A stretch of DNA of 64,000 nucleotides. Source: UBA8231 sp964512165. GTDB taxonomy: Bacteria; Latescibacterota; UBA2968; UBA8231. Under the pieces are notes generated by a model. The model saw only the letters and a list, made by a program, of their open reading frames with translations, had not been told where the DNA came from and did not search any database. The translations under genes were made by a program, and so were the position numbers. Below are positions 44,967-54,700 of the stretch, in pieces. The stretch's first letter is position 1. Every line of letters begins with the position of its first letter. The stretch covers positions 10,697-74,696 of the forward strand of contig CAZEHQ010000001.1 in assembly GCA_964512165.1 (NCBI GenBank), in the 5' to 3' direction.

Positions 44967-45986
44967 ATGCCAGCTTTGAAAGCCATTCTCTGCGGACTCG
45001 GCGGACGCGGCCCCCACTGGCTCGAGGCCTGCCGCGAGTACGACGGCGTCGACCTCGCGGCGGTGGTCGAGCCGGCTCCCGGCAACCGGGAACGAGCCCT
45101 CACCGAGCTCGACGTGCCCGAGGACCTGCTCTTCGAGGACCTCGCCGCCGCCGCCGGGGCCGTGGAAGCCGACTTCGTTCTCGACGTGACCCCGCCCGCG
45201 GTGCACGAGCGCATCGCCCTGGCCGCCTTCGAGGCCGGCCTGCACCTGCTCGGAGAGAAGCCGCTGAGCGGCGACTTCACCGCCGCCCGGCGCATCGTCG
45301 AGGCCGGCCGCCGCTCCGGCCGGCGCCACATGATCACCCAGAACTACCGCTTCAACCCGCAGCCCCGGACCACGCGCCGGCTCCTCGACGAGGGCCTCAT
45401 CGGCGACTGCGCCCAGCTCGACGTCTCCCTCTACGTGAGCTGGGCCGACAACCCCGGCAGCCACTACGTCACCGAGCCCTGGATGTTCCTCACCGACATG
45501 GGCATCCACCACTTCGACATGATGCGCTACACCCTCGGCCGGGAACCGCTGAGCGTGCGCGCCGTCACCTGGAACCTGCCCTGGGGATGGCACGAGGGCG
45601 ACGCCTGCCAGCTGATCCTGTTCCGCTTCGAGGACGGCGTCGTGGCCACCCACCGCGGCGTCGGCTGCACCGTGGGCCACGCCCCCGGCGGCCACAACGG
45701 CGAGTGGCGCTTCGAAGGTCCGGCGGGGACCCTGACCTGGGAGGGCTCCCGGCTGTTCCACACCCACGCCCACAGGGCCAACCCGCGGGTGCGGGAGCAG
45801 TTGAGCCTCGACCCGCCGGGGCCGGAGAAGCGCCATCCCGTGCTCCACGAGTTCGTCAGCGCCCTGAGGGAGGACCGCGAGCCCGAGTGCAGCGCCGAGG
45901 ACAACCTCAAGTCCATGGCCATGGTCTTCGGCGCCGTAGCCAGCGCCCGGCAGGACGGCGCCGAGATCGACCTGGAGGAGCTGTGA
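44967..45986 (+). CDS. Gfo/Idh/MocA family oxidoreductase (third)
   Basis: This 339-residue enzyme has the nucleotide-binding start ILCGLGGRGPHWLEACREY, the catalytic LLGEKPLSGDFTAARRIVEA, and MITQNYRFNPQPRTTRRLLD and HYVTEPWMFLTDMGIHHFDM, where the conserved His and Asp are family ligands. GAGG precedes ATG 44967. Its stop overlaps the SDR gene start as GTGA, so it is translated with a dehydrogenase partner. This pairing suggests sequential redox steps on one sugar or polyol. The substrate is unknown. Confidence 0.9.
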   Translation: MPALKAILCGLGGRGPHWLEACREYDGVDLAAVVEPAPGNRERALTELDVPEDLLFEDLAAAAGAVEADFVLDVTPPAVHERIALAAFEAGLHLLGEKPLSGDFTAARRIVEAGRRSGRRHMITQNYRFNPQPRTTRRLLDEGLIGDCAQLDVSLYVSWADNPGSHYVTEPWMFLTDMGIHHFDMMRYTLGREPLSVRAVTWNLPWGWHEGDACQLILFRFEDGVVATHRGVGCTVGHAPGGHNGEWRFEGPAGTLTWEGSRLFHTHAHRANPRVREQLSLDPPGPEKRHPVLHEFVSALREDREPECSAEDNLKSMAMVFGAVASARQDGAEIDLEEL

Positions 45987-46783
45987 GCGAGCTGGAGGGG
46001 CAGGTCGCCGTGGTCACCGGCGCCGCCCAGGGCCTCGGCCTGGCTACCGCCGCGGAGCTGGCCCGACGCGGCGCCCGCGTGGTTCTCGCCGACCTGCAGG
46101 CCGAGGCCGCCGCCGATCACGCGAGGCGCCTTGCCGCCGAGGGCCTGGCGGCCGAGGCCCGCGCCCTCGACGTCACCGACAGCGCCGCCGTCGGCGAGGC
46201 CCTGGGGTCCCTGGAGCGCCTCGACATCCTCGTCAACTCCGCCGGCGTGGGTCAGCGGGTCCTGCCGGTATCGGAGCTGCCCGACGAGGAGTGGGAGCGG
46301 GTCCTGTCCGTAACCCTCACCGGCACCTTCTACTGCTGCCGGGCGGGGTCGGCGGTCATGGAGCGCCAGGAATCGGGCGCCATCGTCAACTTCGCCTCCA
46401 TCAACGGCCAGAACCCGGCGGCCCTGGTGGCCGCCTACAACGTCGCCAAGGCCGGGGTCATCTCCCTGACCCGCACCCTGGCGCAGGAGCTGGCCGCCTA
46501 CGGCGTGCGCGTCAACGCCGTGGCCCCGGGCCCGGTCTACACCCCCTTCAACCAGAGCAACATGGCGCAGCGGTCCGCCTCCCTCGGGATCAGCGAGGAG
46601 GAGATGATCGAGCGCGTGCGCAAGGCGATCCCCCTCGGCCGCTGGGGCGAGCCGGAGGACATCGCCCGGACGGTGGCCTTCCTGTGCGGGCCGGAGAGCG
46701 CGTGGATGACGGGGGAGGTGGTGCGCGTCAGCGGCGGGATGGAGGGGGTGTCGGCGGCGCCTCCGAAGCGGCCCCTCGGCTAG
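45983..46783 (+). CDS. Short-chain dehydrogenase/reductase (SDR)
   Basis: This classical SDR of 266 residues starts at GTG 45983 in the GTGA overlap. Cofactor motif TGAAQGLG (residues about 12-19), NAG-type motif VNSAGVG, active Ser in FASINGQN, and YNVAKAG with the catalytic Tyr and Lys are all present. The C-terminus contains SGGM and is typical of 3-oxoacyl-ACP reductase-like or sugar dehydrogenase members. It is coupled to an oxidoreductase and lies next to an assembly gap, so the genes that may follow are lost. NAD or NADP preference is not read. Confidence 0.91.
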   Translation: MSELEGQVAVVTGAAQGLGLATAAELARRGARVVLADLQAEAAADHARRLAAEGLAAEARALDVTDSAAVGEALGSLERLDILVNSAGVGQRVLPVSELPDEEWERVLSVTLTGTFYCCRAGSAVMERQESGAIVNFASINGQNPAALVAAYNVAKAGVISLTRTLAQELAAYGVRVNAVAPGPVYTPFNQSNMAQRSASLGISEEEMIERVRKAIPLGRWGEPEDIARTVAFLCGPESAWMTGEVVRVSGGMEGVSAAPPKRPLG

Positions 46784-46792
46784 GGGGTGGCG

Positions 46793-46854
46793 CTAGTCCC
46801 ACTCCAGGCGCACCCCCTCCCACCGGCGGTTGCAGATACCCGTGGAGAGCATGC
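46793..46854 (-). CDS. Possible 3' end of a gene cut by assembly gap
   Basis: On the minus strand a frame running from the N run to TAG 46793 ends STGICNRRWEGVRLEWD, a plausible protein C-terminus similar in style to oxidoreductase ends. Only about 20 codons are visible, so the family is unknown. The 10 N at 46855-46864 are a placeholder and the gap may be much larger. On the other side, 46865-47038 has no gene in any frame. Confidence 0.3.
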
Positions 46855-47038
46855 NNNNNNNNNNCGCGGCCCGGTGGGAAGTGACCTATCAGGCCATCCC
46901 GATTCGCCTGGTGGGCGGGGATGTAGCCACGGCTGTACGAACCCTGCCTTGGGGAGCGATCAAGGGCAGGGCCCCGCACTGAGATCGATTCCCGCCAAGG
47001 GGGTGAGCCCTGGCCTCGTCCCCTACCAGACTGGGACG

Positions 47039-47764
47039 CTACTCGGGCGACAGCCGGCCGGCGGCCTCGACGAAGCGCTGCGCCAGCTTCGGGCCCAGGC
47101 CCTCGTCCTCGTGCTTGAAGAACACGAAGGCGCGGTCCCACCCCTGCTCCAGGACGCGCGCCGCCCACGCCTCCATCTCCGCGTCGGAGTAGTCGCTGCC
47201 CCGCAGGCGCAGGTAGCCCCAGTCGGCGGTGGCGGCGAAGCGGCGCTCCACGTCGGCGGCGGTGTCGTCGTCCTCGTGGGCGAAGCAGAGGGCCAGGTTG
47301 CGGGAGCGCAGGCAGTCGCGCACGTCGTCGTCGAACCAGCTGTCGTGGCGGAACTCCATGGCCGCCGGCAGGCGGTCCGGCAGCAGGCCGACGAAGGTCC
47401 GCAGCCGCTCCAGGTCCTTCTCGAAGGTGGGCGGGAACTGGAAGAGGACCGCCCCCAGGCGCTCTTCCAGCTCGCCGGCGATGCCGGCGAACCAGGCCGT
47501 CTCTTCCCCCACGTCCTTCAGCTTCTTGAAGTGAGTGATCCGCCGCGTCGCCTTCATGGCGAAGCGGAACTCCCCGGGCACGCGCTCCGCCCAGCCGCGC
47601 ACCACCTCGGGCTTGGGGACGCGGTAGAAGGAGTTGTTGATCTCCACCGTGCGGAAGCGCTCCCCGTAGAAGGAGAGCATCTCCTTGTCGGGGAGCTTCT
47701 CGGGATAGAAGGGCCCCTTCCACTCCTTGTAGCTGTAGCCGCTGGTGCCGGCGTAGAGCTCCAT
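47039..47764 (-). CDS. DUF72 domain protein
   Basis: This 241-residue TIM-barrel-like protein of the DUF72/YecE family begins ELYAGTSGYSYKEWKGPFYP and contains FRTVEINNSFYRVPKPEVV, KATRRITHFKKLKD, LGAVLFQFPPTF and MEFRHDSWFDDDV, all typical of the family. The biochemical role is not firmly established. It starts at ATG 47764, two bases after the stop of the conserved gene upstream (47767-48480). The three leftward genes from 51647 to 47039 are probably one transcript. Confidence 0.9.
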   Translation of the reverse strand: MELYAGTSGYSYKEWKGPFYPEKLPDKEMLSFYGERFRTVEINNSFYRVPKPEVVRGWAERVPGEFRFAMKATRRITHFKKLKDVGEETAWFAGIAGELEERLGAVLFQFPPTFEKDLERLRTFVGLLPDRLPAAMEFRHDSWFDDDVRDCLRSRNLALCFAHEDDDTAADVERRFAATADWGYLRLRGSDYSDAEMEAWAARVLEQGWDRAFVFFKHEDEGLGPKLAQRFVEAAGRLSPE

Positions 47765-47766
47765 CG

Positions 47767-48480
47767 TCAGACCTCGATGGCGTAGAGGCGGTTCGCCGCC
47801 GGCAGGGTGATGCGCTCGGAGTAGTGGAAGACCTCGGCCGCCTCGGGCGACTCGCCGGCCGGGGTGGGGACCTCGACGATGAAGTCGGCGAAGCCCGGGA
47901 CGTTGAAGGCGACGAAGGCCAGCCGCAGGGCGTCGACGCTGCGCTCGGGCCGGCGAGAGAGGTCGGGCAGGACCACCGGACCGGTGTCGACCTGGTAGAT
48001 CCCGGGGCCGCGGCGGGTGTTCATCGTCTTCACCGGCGCCTCGATGACGGCCCGCAGGCCGGTGCCGGGGTCGGCGATCTCCGTCTGCGAGACCAGCGGC
48101 TCGTGGGCATAGGTCGCCTCCAGGATCTCCTCCTGGCTGGTCAGCTCCCGCGCCGGGCCCTCCACCAGCCGGTAGCCCTGTCCGTCCCACCAGCCGCCGG
48201 CGCCGCGGACCTCGCGGTAGCCGTCGTGGCGGACGGACTTGCGGCGGAAGACGATCCCCCACCGCGGCCCGAAGACCGGCAGGAAGTCGTAGTTGTCCTT
48301 CAGGAACAGGTCCTTCTCGGCGAAGGTGTCCTCGCTCTTGCAGGAGCCGCACTGCACGTAGTCCTCGTGGGTCCCGGCGCGCTCGTCGATCCAGCGGGTG
48401 CGCGACTCCACCCAGAAGCGGACCTCGTTGGTGGGCGCCCTGCCGATGACGAAGGAGCGTCCGTAGTCGAGGGGCGTCAT
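47767..48480 (-). CDS. Conserved hypothetical protein
   Basis: This 237-residue protein starts at ATG 48480 in an ATGA overlap with the DUF362 gene. It is acidic and Trp/Gly-rich in the middle and contains DYVQCGSCKSEDTFAEKDLF, with two Cys spaced like a small metal site, and FGPRWGIVFRRKSVRHDGYR. No family is recognised. Tight coupling with the DUF362 and DUF72 genes suggests a shared function. Confidence 0.6.
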   Translation of the reverse strand: MTPLDYGRSFVIGRAPTNEVRFWVESRTRWIDERAGTHEDYVQCGSCKSEDTFAEKDLFLKDNYDFLPVFGPRWGIVFRRKSVRHDGYREVRGAGGWWDGQGYRLVEGPARELTSQEEILEATYAHEPLVSQTEIADPGTGLRAVIEAPVKTMNTRRGPGIYQVDTGPVVLPDLSRRPERSVDALRLAFVAFNVPGFADFIVEVPTPAGESPEAAEVFHYSERITLPAANRLYAIEV

Positions 48481-51400
48481 GATCGGGAGTCCTCCTCCGG
48501 CGCCTCGGACGCCGCTTCGGGCACGGCCCACAGGGTGACCGTGACCTCGTGGGAGAGCCGGCGCCAGCGGTCGTCGGTGGTGCGCACGACCGCGGTCCAG
48601 CCGTTCTGCGCGGAGGGTTCCTGGCGGATCTCGTAGTAGCCCTCCCCCTCCGCCTCGAGGGCGAAGATCCAGCCCTCCTCCTGGGGCACGGGACCGTGGA
48701 CCTCGGTGGTCACCTGCTCCGCCTCGCGGCCGTAGAGCCAGGTGTACCGGAGGCCCTCGGCATTGTCGTAGCGGATGTCGTAGATCCCCCCGGCGTAGCC
48801 GGAGTGCCAGGTGAAGAGCCGCACGCCGCGCTCCCTCGAGCGCAGGGGATCTTCAGCCGGCGGCGGGATCGGGCCTCTGTCGAGCAGGTCGGACAGGGCC
48901 TGCAGGGCCTGCCTCTCCAGGCGCCGGGCCGCCCGCACGCGCACCCTGGCCTGCTCCGGCTCGATCTTCGTGCTGTCCGCTTCCCCCTCGAAGACGCCGA
49001 GGTCCCGCTGCAAACCGCCGGTGTCCTCCTCCAGCTCGTCCGCCACCCCCTGGTAGGCCGTCCCCGCGGCCTGGAGCAGCTCGCGCCTGCGCCCGGGGCC
49101 TTCGCGGCCGGCGGCGGCGAGGAGGTACCGCGCCGCCATCCTCCGGGCCTCGATCAGAGGCGGCAGGTCGCCCGAGGCCATCCAGCCGAGCCCCTGGCGG
49201 GCCTCGCCGTTGGCGGCGAGCCACTCCTCGGTCCACGGGAGCCGCTCCCAGTCGCGGACCCAGGCGTCCCAGGCGTGGAGCCCGGCCGGGCGCCGGTGCC
49301 GGCCCCACGGCTCCGGCTGGTCCTCCGACCAGAGGGTGAGCCCCAACTCCAGGGCCAGGGCGGCGACGCTGTCCACGAGGGCGCTCTCGGACAGGGGTTC
49401 CCCGTCTCTCTCCACCACCAGGAAGGGACAGTTGCGCCACAGGCGGTCGGGGAACCGGGCCCACCACTGATCGTCGACGAGGCGCCAACCCTGCTCGGCG
49501 GGCCCTGCCTCGTAGAGCTCGATACCCCCCGCCGTCTCCCGGTAGCCGGCGGCCACCTTCCACCGCTGGTCTTCATCCCCGATCACCACCGGCAGGCCCC
49601 ACGACAGCCAGCCCTTGATCTCCTTGAGGCTCTCCCGCGCCTTGAAGCCGCTGGAGACGCTGTAGCCCAGGCCGAGCCACTCGAGCATGCGCGGGGGCTC
49701 GGGACCGTACCGGGGCCACCCGGTCGGGGAGTAGGGGTTCGAGTAGGCGCCGGACCAGAACGGCGGCCGGCTCAGGGTCGCCAGGGTGAGGCTGTCGAGG
49801 TCCGCCCGCCGGATCCCTGCGGCGTCCACCGCGGCGCCCAGGAGGCTCTCGCCGGTGGGCGTGGGAGGCTGCGGGAGGAGGATCGAGTCCGGGGCGGCGA
49901 GAGCCGCCTCGAGGGGCTCTCCGCGTCCGAGATCGCCCACCCTCTCCTCGGAGAACCAGCCGTCGTAGACATCCTCGGAGCGGACTCGCGCCGCCGGCGA
50001 CAGGGGATCGGCCCCGGTGACGCTGTAGCGGACTCCCGGGTAGCGGTTGCCGGCGAAGCGCGGATCGTCGATGGGCTCGCAGACGTTGAAGGAGAAGTCG
50101 AACCGCCCCCGTCTCTGCGAGGCGCGCACGAGGAGCCGGTGCTCCCCGGCCTCCAGGTATCCCGGCAGCTGCACCTGCCCCAGCATGTGGCGGCGGCGGC
50201 CCTCGAACTCGTGGAGCGGCTCGCCGTCGATCCAGACGGAGAGGCCCTCGTCCGAGCCGAGCCAGAACCGCACCGAGTCGGGACGGGCCATGGTGAAGGT
50301 CGTGTACGCGTACACGGCACAGTGGATGGGATCGTCGAAGTGGCTGTCGAGGTCGATCTTGTCGTGGCCGAACCAGGTCACCTCGGACCAGCCGCCGCGT
50401 CCGGGTACCGGGCGCAGCGCGGCCGCCTCCTCCGGGGTGAACCGGTGGTCGCGCTCCACCGGCCCCAGGAGGGTCCAGCGCCGGGGGCCCATGCCGTAGT
50501 TGGCCTGCTCGGTCCACTCGCCGCCGCCGTAGTCGATGCCCGCCTTGACGTAGCGCATGGCCAGGGACTCCACGTCGCCGCCGAGGACGCGGATGTTCTC
50601 GTACACGCCGGGGCCCCGGCCCTGCTGCCAGGCCAGGTGGGCGAACTCGAAGTCGTCCGGGTTGAAGCCCATGAGCCGGGCCACCACGAGGTCGGTGGCC
50701 ACCGGGTCGGCGCCGGCGACGATCGTGTTGGCGCGCCGGGGTATCCCCCCGAAGGCGCCGCCCTCGCTGCCGGCGATCATGTCGACCACGTTCAGATCGA
50801 CCTCGGTCAGTCCCCACAGATCGACCCAGCACTCGTCCTGCACGCGCGGGGCGTGGGGGATGCCGGCGGGCCGGCGGTCGGTGCCGCTGCCCTTGTTCCA
50901 GCCGTAGATGTGCCCGGGAAGGATGCCGAGGTGGTTCTTCATCGCCGCCGTGATCTTGGCCCCGTGGGTCTTGGCCACGGGACAGTTGATCCAGGCGTCG
51001 GCCTCGACGATGGTGGCGGCGATGTCGTAGTCCGGATCGGCCAGGCCTCCCCCCCGGGGAGCCAGGCGGACGGGGCGGTCGAAGTTCAGGTCGACACAGT
51101 CGATGTCGACGCCCCGCTGCCGCAGCTCGCGGACCGTGGCCCGGTGGCCGGCGATCTCGAAGCCGTCCGCCAGCTTGTACTCCTGGTCGGTGCTGTCCTT
51201 CAGGGACGGGCTCATCCAGCCGCCGGCGCCCTCGGCGATGGAGATGCGCGCGCCGGGGGCCGTCTCGTGGACCAGGATCGCCACGGCGCGCACCACGCGG
51301 GCGTCGGTGACGATGCCGGAGCCGGAGGGTTCGGGGATCGTGACGTTCGGCTTGATCGCCACCCAGCGCGCCGTGTCGGGGACGAAGGCCTCCATCCCCC

Positions 51401-51647
51401 CCACGAGGTCGACGGCGCGGCGCACCATCTGCAGGACCTGGTCGGCGGTGAGGGAATCGGTGCGCGCCGCGGGTGCGGCGAGGGACTCGTCGTCGGAGGG
51501 GGCGACGCCGACCTCGAAGGGCTGGGCCGCTGTCGGCGACGAGTGGAACTGGGCGAGCAGGGCCAGCAGGAGGATGGGGCGGACTCGGTTCAGGACGACT
51601 CTCCAGGCTGAGGATCCGGTGGGAATCAGCGGACGCCCCTGGAACAT
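48477..51647 (-). CDS. Secreted DUF362 protein with C39-like and other domains
   Basis: This 1056-residue protein has a hydrophobic N-terminal segment ending SSPTAAQPF (signal peptide). Residues about 70-310 form a DUF362 domain (KPNVTIPEPSGSGIVTD, DAWINCPVAKTHGAKITAAM, GFNPDDFEFAHLA). Residues about 420-520 are beta-rich and look like a PA14 or sandwich domain (SVWIDGEPLHEFEGRRRHM). Residues about 640-745 resemble a C39-type papain-like peptidase domain (WLSWGLPVVIGDEDQRWKVA and a distal GIELYEAGP), but the expected catalytic Cys is not seen near its start, so it may be inactive. The C-terminus is beta-rich. ATG 51647 has no clear ribosome binding site. It is divergent from the CPBP gene. 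Confidence 0.7.
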   Translation of the reverse strand: MFQGRPLIPTGSSAWRVVLNRVRPILLLALLAQFHSSPTAAQPFEVGVAPSDDESLAAPAARTDSLTADQVLQMVRRAVDLVGGMEAFVPDTARWVAIKPNVTIPEPSGSGIVTDARVVRAVAILVHETAPGARISIAEGAGGWMSPSLKDSTDQEYKLADGFEIAGHRATVRELRQRGVDIDCVDLNFDRPVRLAPRGGGLADPDYDIAATIVEADAWINCPVAKTHGAKITAAMKNHLGILPGHIYGWNKGSGTDRRPAGIPHAPRVQDECWVDLWGLTEVDLNVVDMIAGSEGGAFGGIPRRANTIVAGADPVATDLVVARLMGFNPDDFEFAHLAWQQGRGPGVYENIRVLGGDVESLAMRYVKAGIDYGGGEWTEQANYGMGPRRWTLLGPVERDHRFTPEEAAALRPVPGRGGWSEVTWFGHDKIDLDSHFDDPIHCAVYAYTTFTMARPDSVRFWLGSDEGLSVWIDGEPLHEFEGRRRHMLGQVQLPGYLEAGEHRLLVRASQRRGRFDFSFNVCEPIDDPRFAGNRYPGVRYSVTGADPLSPAARVRSEDVYDGWFSEERVGDLGRGEPLEAALAAPDSILLPQPPTPTGESLLGAAVDAAGIRRADLDSLTLATLSRPPFWSGAYSNPYSPTGWPRYGPEPPRMLEWLGLGYSVSSGFKARESLKEIKGWLSWGLPVVIGDEDQRWKVAAGYRETAGGIELYEAGPAEQGWRLVDDQWWARFPDRLWRNCPFLVVERDGEPLSESALVDSVAALALELGLTLWSEDQPEPWGRHRRPAGLHAWDAWVRDWERLPWTEEWLAANGEARQGLGWMASGDLPPLIEARRMAARYLLAAAGREGPGRRRELLQAAGTAYQGVADELEEDTGGLQRDLGVFEGEADSTKIEPEQARVRVRAARRLERQALQALSDLLDRGPIPPPAEDPLRSRERGVRLFTWHSGYAGGIYDIRYDNAEGLRYTWLYGREAEQVTTEVHGPVPQEEGWIFALEAEGEGYYEIRQEPSAQNGWTAVVRTTDDRWRRLSHEVTVTLWAVPEAASEAPEEDSRS

Positions 51648-51716
51648 TGTCAACGCCGAGGGTCCCCCGGCCTCCCGTTGACCCTCCGCCGGGACGCGCC
51701 GAATATAACCGCCCCC

Positions 51717-54700
51717 ATGGAACGCCATCTCGACCGCAACGACTTCCGCCTCCTTCTGGGATGCGCCATCCTGACCGTCATCGGCCTGGCGGTGGGGGCG
51801 CGGTTCTTCTACGACGCCTTCCCCGAGGCGACGATCGACTTCGACCTCACCCGCGGCGAGGCCCGCGAGCAGGCCGCCTCCTTCCTCGAGGACCGGGGGT
51901 TCGACCTCGACGGCTACCGGCAGGCCGCCCTGTTCCGCTACGACGACGACGCCAAGACCTTCCTCGAGCGCGAGCTGGGCCTCGAGGGGGCCAGCGCCGT
52001 CATCGGCGATCCGGTGCGCCTGTGGCGCTGGAGCAACCGCTGGTTCCGCGAGCGCCAGAAGGAGGAGTTCCGGGTCGAGCACACGACCACCGGCGAGCTG
52101 GTCGGCTTCCGGCACCAGATCGAGGAGGAGGCCGCCGGCGACAGCCTCTCCCAGCCCGAGGCCCGGGCCCTGGCGGAGCGGTTCCTCGCGCAGAGCATGG
52201 ACCTCGACCCGGGCCGGCTGGAATTCGTCGAGGCGACGACCATCGAGCGGCCCAACCGGGTGGACCACGCCTTCACCTGGAAGCTGGCCGGCTTCGAGGT
52301 CTCCGGCTCCAGCTACCGGTACCACGTCGGCGTGCAGGGCGGCGCGGTGGGCAGCTTCACCGAGTTCCTGAAGGTCCCGGAGGCCTGGACGCGGGACTAC
52401 AAGGAGCTGCGTTCCCGCAACGATACCACCGGCCTCGTGGCTTCCCTGTTCCTGTTCGCCTCCTGGGTGGCGCTGCTGGTCCGCCTCGTGTCGAGCATCC
52501 GCTACCAGGACGTGCGCTGGCGCTTCGCCCTCGTCCTCGGGGGGATCGCCTTCGTCCTCAGCTTCCTGGCCGAGATCAACGCCCTGCCGGTGGCGGTCTA
52601 CAACTTCGACACCACCGGCACCTTCGGCAGCTTCCTGGCGGGAGGGGTGCTCCAGGCCGCCGCCATCGCCCTGGCCATCGGCCTGGCCATCGCCTTCATC
52701 GTCGCCGGCGGCGAGCCGGAGTACCGCCGCTGGTACGGCGGCCACATCCGGCAGTCGAAGCAGTTCGTGCCCGAGGGCCTGCGCACCAAGCGCTTCCTCA
52801 CGGGCAGCGTCATCGGCGTGGCCATGACGGCGTTGTTCGTGGCCTACCAGAGCGTGTTCTACGTGGTGGCCGACCGCTTGGGGGCGTGGAGCCCGGCGCA
52901 GATCCCCTACCAGGAGATGGTCAACACCTACATCCCCTGGGTCGTGGTGCTCCTCATCGGCTTCCTGCCCGCCGTCTCCGAGGAGTTCACCTCCCGGGCC
53001 TTCTCCATCCCCTTCCTGCAGCGGCTCCTGCGGCACCGCTGGGCGGCGGTGCTCATCTCCGCCGCCATCTGGGGCTTCGCCCACGCCGGCTATCCGCAGC
53101 AGCCCTTCTGGATCCGCGGTCTCGAGGTCGGCCTCGCGGGGGTCGTGGTGGGCTACGTCTTCGTGCGCTGGGGGCTGCTGCCGGTCCTGGTCTGGCACTA
53201 CATGATCGACGCCTTCTACACGGCCCTGATCCTGCTGCGCTCCAGCGACCCCTACTTCGTGCTCTCCTCCGCCCTGTCGGTGGGCATCCTGCTGCTGCCC
53301 CTCGGGGCGGCGGTGGTCCTCTACCTGCGGCGGGGGGCCTTCGCCGACGCCGCACCCCTGCTCAACCGCGAGGACAGCGCCCCCCTCGAGTCCGCGGCCC
53401 CCGCCCGGCCGGCGGAATCGGCCCCAGTGGAGAGCACCCTTCCGGAGGCCGCTGACGCCGCGGACTACCGGCCGCTGAGCCGGAGGCGGCTCACAGTCGC
53501 CGCCGCGGTGGTGCTGGCGGGACTGGCGGTCTTCGCCTTCGAGAAGCCGGACCTGGTCCCGGAGCCCGACTACCGGCTGACTTCGGAAGAGGCCCTCGCC
53601 GAGGGCCGCCGTCACCTCGGCACCTTGGGCGTCGACGTCGACTCCTGGCGCACGGTGGTGACCCAGTCGACCCCCTGGCACGGGTCCGCCGTGGAGTACC
53701 GCGACGAGCGCGCCGGCCCGAAGGCCGCGGCGGCGCTCTACGAGGACGATCTGGCCCCGGCCCTGTGGCGGCTGCGGCTCTACCGGCCCGGTGAGAAGGA
53801 GGAGTGGGAGGTCCGCCTGCGCCCGGAGGACGGCGAGGTCTACGACATCCGCCACCAGCTCGCCGAGGAGGCGCCGGGCGACAATCTCTCCGAGGAGGAG
53901 GCCAAGGCCGTGGCCCTGGACCACCTGCGCGCCTTCGGACTCGACCCTGCCTCCCTCGTGCTGAAGGAGGCCTCCGCCGAGGACCTGCCCGGGCGCCGGG
54001 ACCACTGGTTCGTGTGGGAGGCGGAGGAGGGCGACCGGCGCAACCTCGACGAGGCCCGGTTCCGCTGCCGGGTGCACGTGGCCGGCGGCGAGGCCGCCGA
54101 CCTGGACCGGTTCATCAAGCTGCCAGAGGACTGGCTGCGGGAGCGCCGCGAGGGTTCCTGGTGGCGCACGATCCTGGAGTGGACCCCCGTGGGGGTGGCC
54201 ATCGCCGTCTCCGTGCACCTGCTGGTGCTGCTCGTGGGGCACATCCGCTCGGGAACGCTGGCCTGGCGGCGGCCCCTCCGGCTCGGCCTCTTCGCGGCCG
54301 CGGTTCTCGCCCTGGGGCAGGCCAACGAGCTGCCGGCGTTCTACGCCTTGTACCGGACCGAGATCCCCCTGACCCTCTACCTGATCACCGGTCTGGCGGG
54401 ATTCCTCCTCGGCTCGATCCTGCTGGGGCTCCTCGTGGCCCTGGGCGCCGGCCTCTGCGGCTCCCTGTACCCGAAGGCCGCTGACCGTCTGAGCGGGGCC
54501 GGCCTGCGCCTGCAGCTGCGCGACGCCGTCCCCCTCTCCGTCCTCGCCGCCGCCGCCGGACTGGCCCTGAACCGGCTCTCGGGGATCCTCGCCGCCGCCT
54601 TCCCCGCCGGAGCCCCGTCACCCTCCCCCGAGATCCCGAGTGTCGACTCCTGGGCCCCCGCCTTGGGCGGTCTCCTGGACGCCGTGGGGAGAGGGCTGGT

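Noticed and set aside
51648..54242. Minus-strand extension of the DUF362 frame across the CPBP gene
   Set aside because: Low-complexity antisense of the CPBP gene; the signal peptide and conserved region start at 51647.
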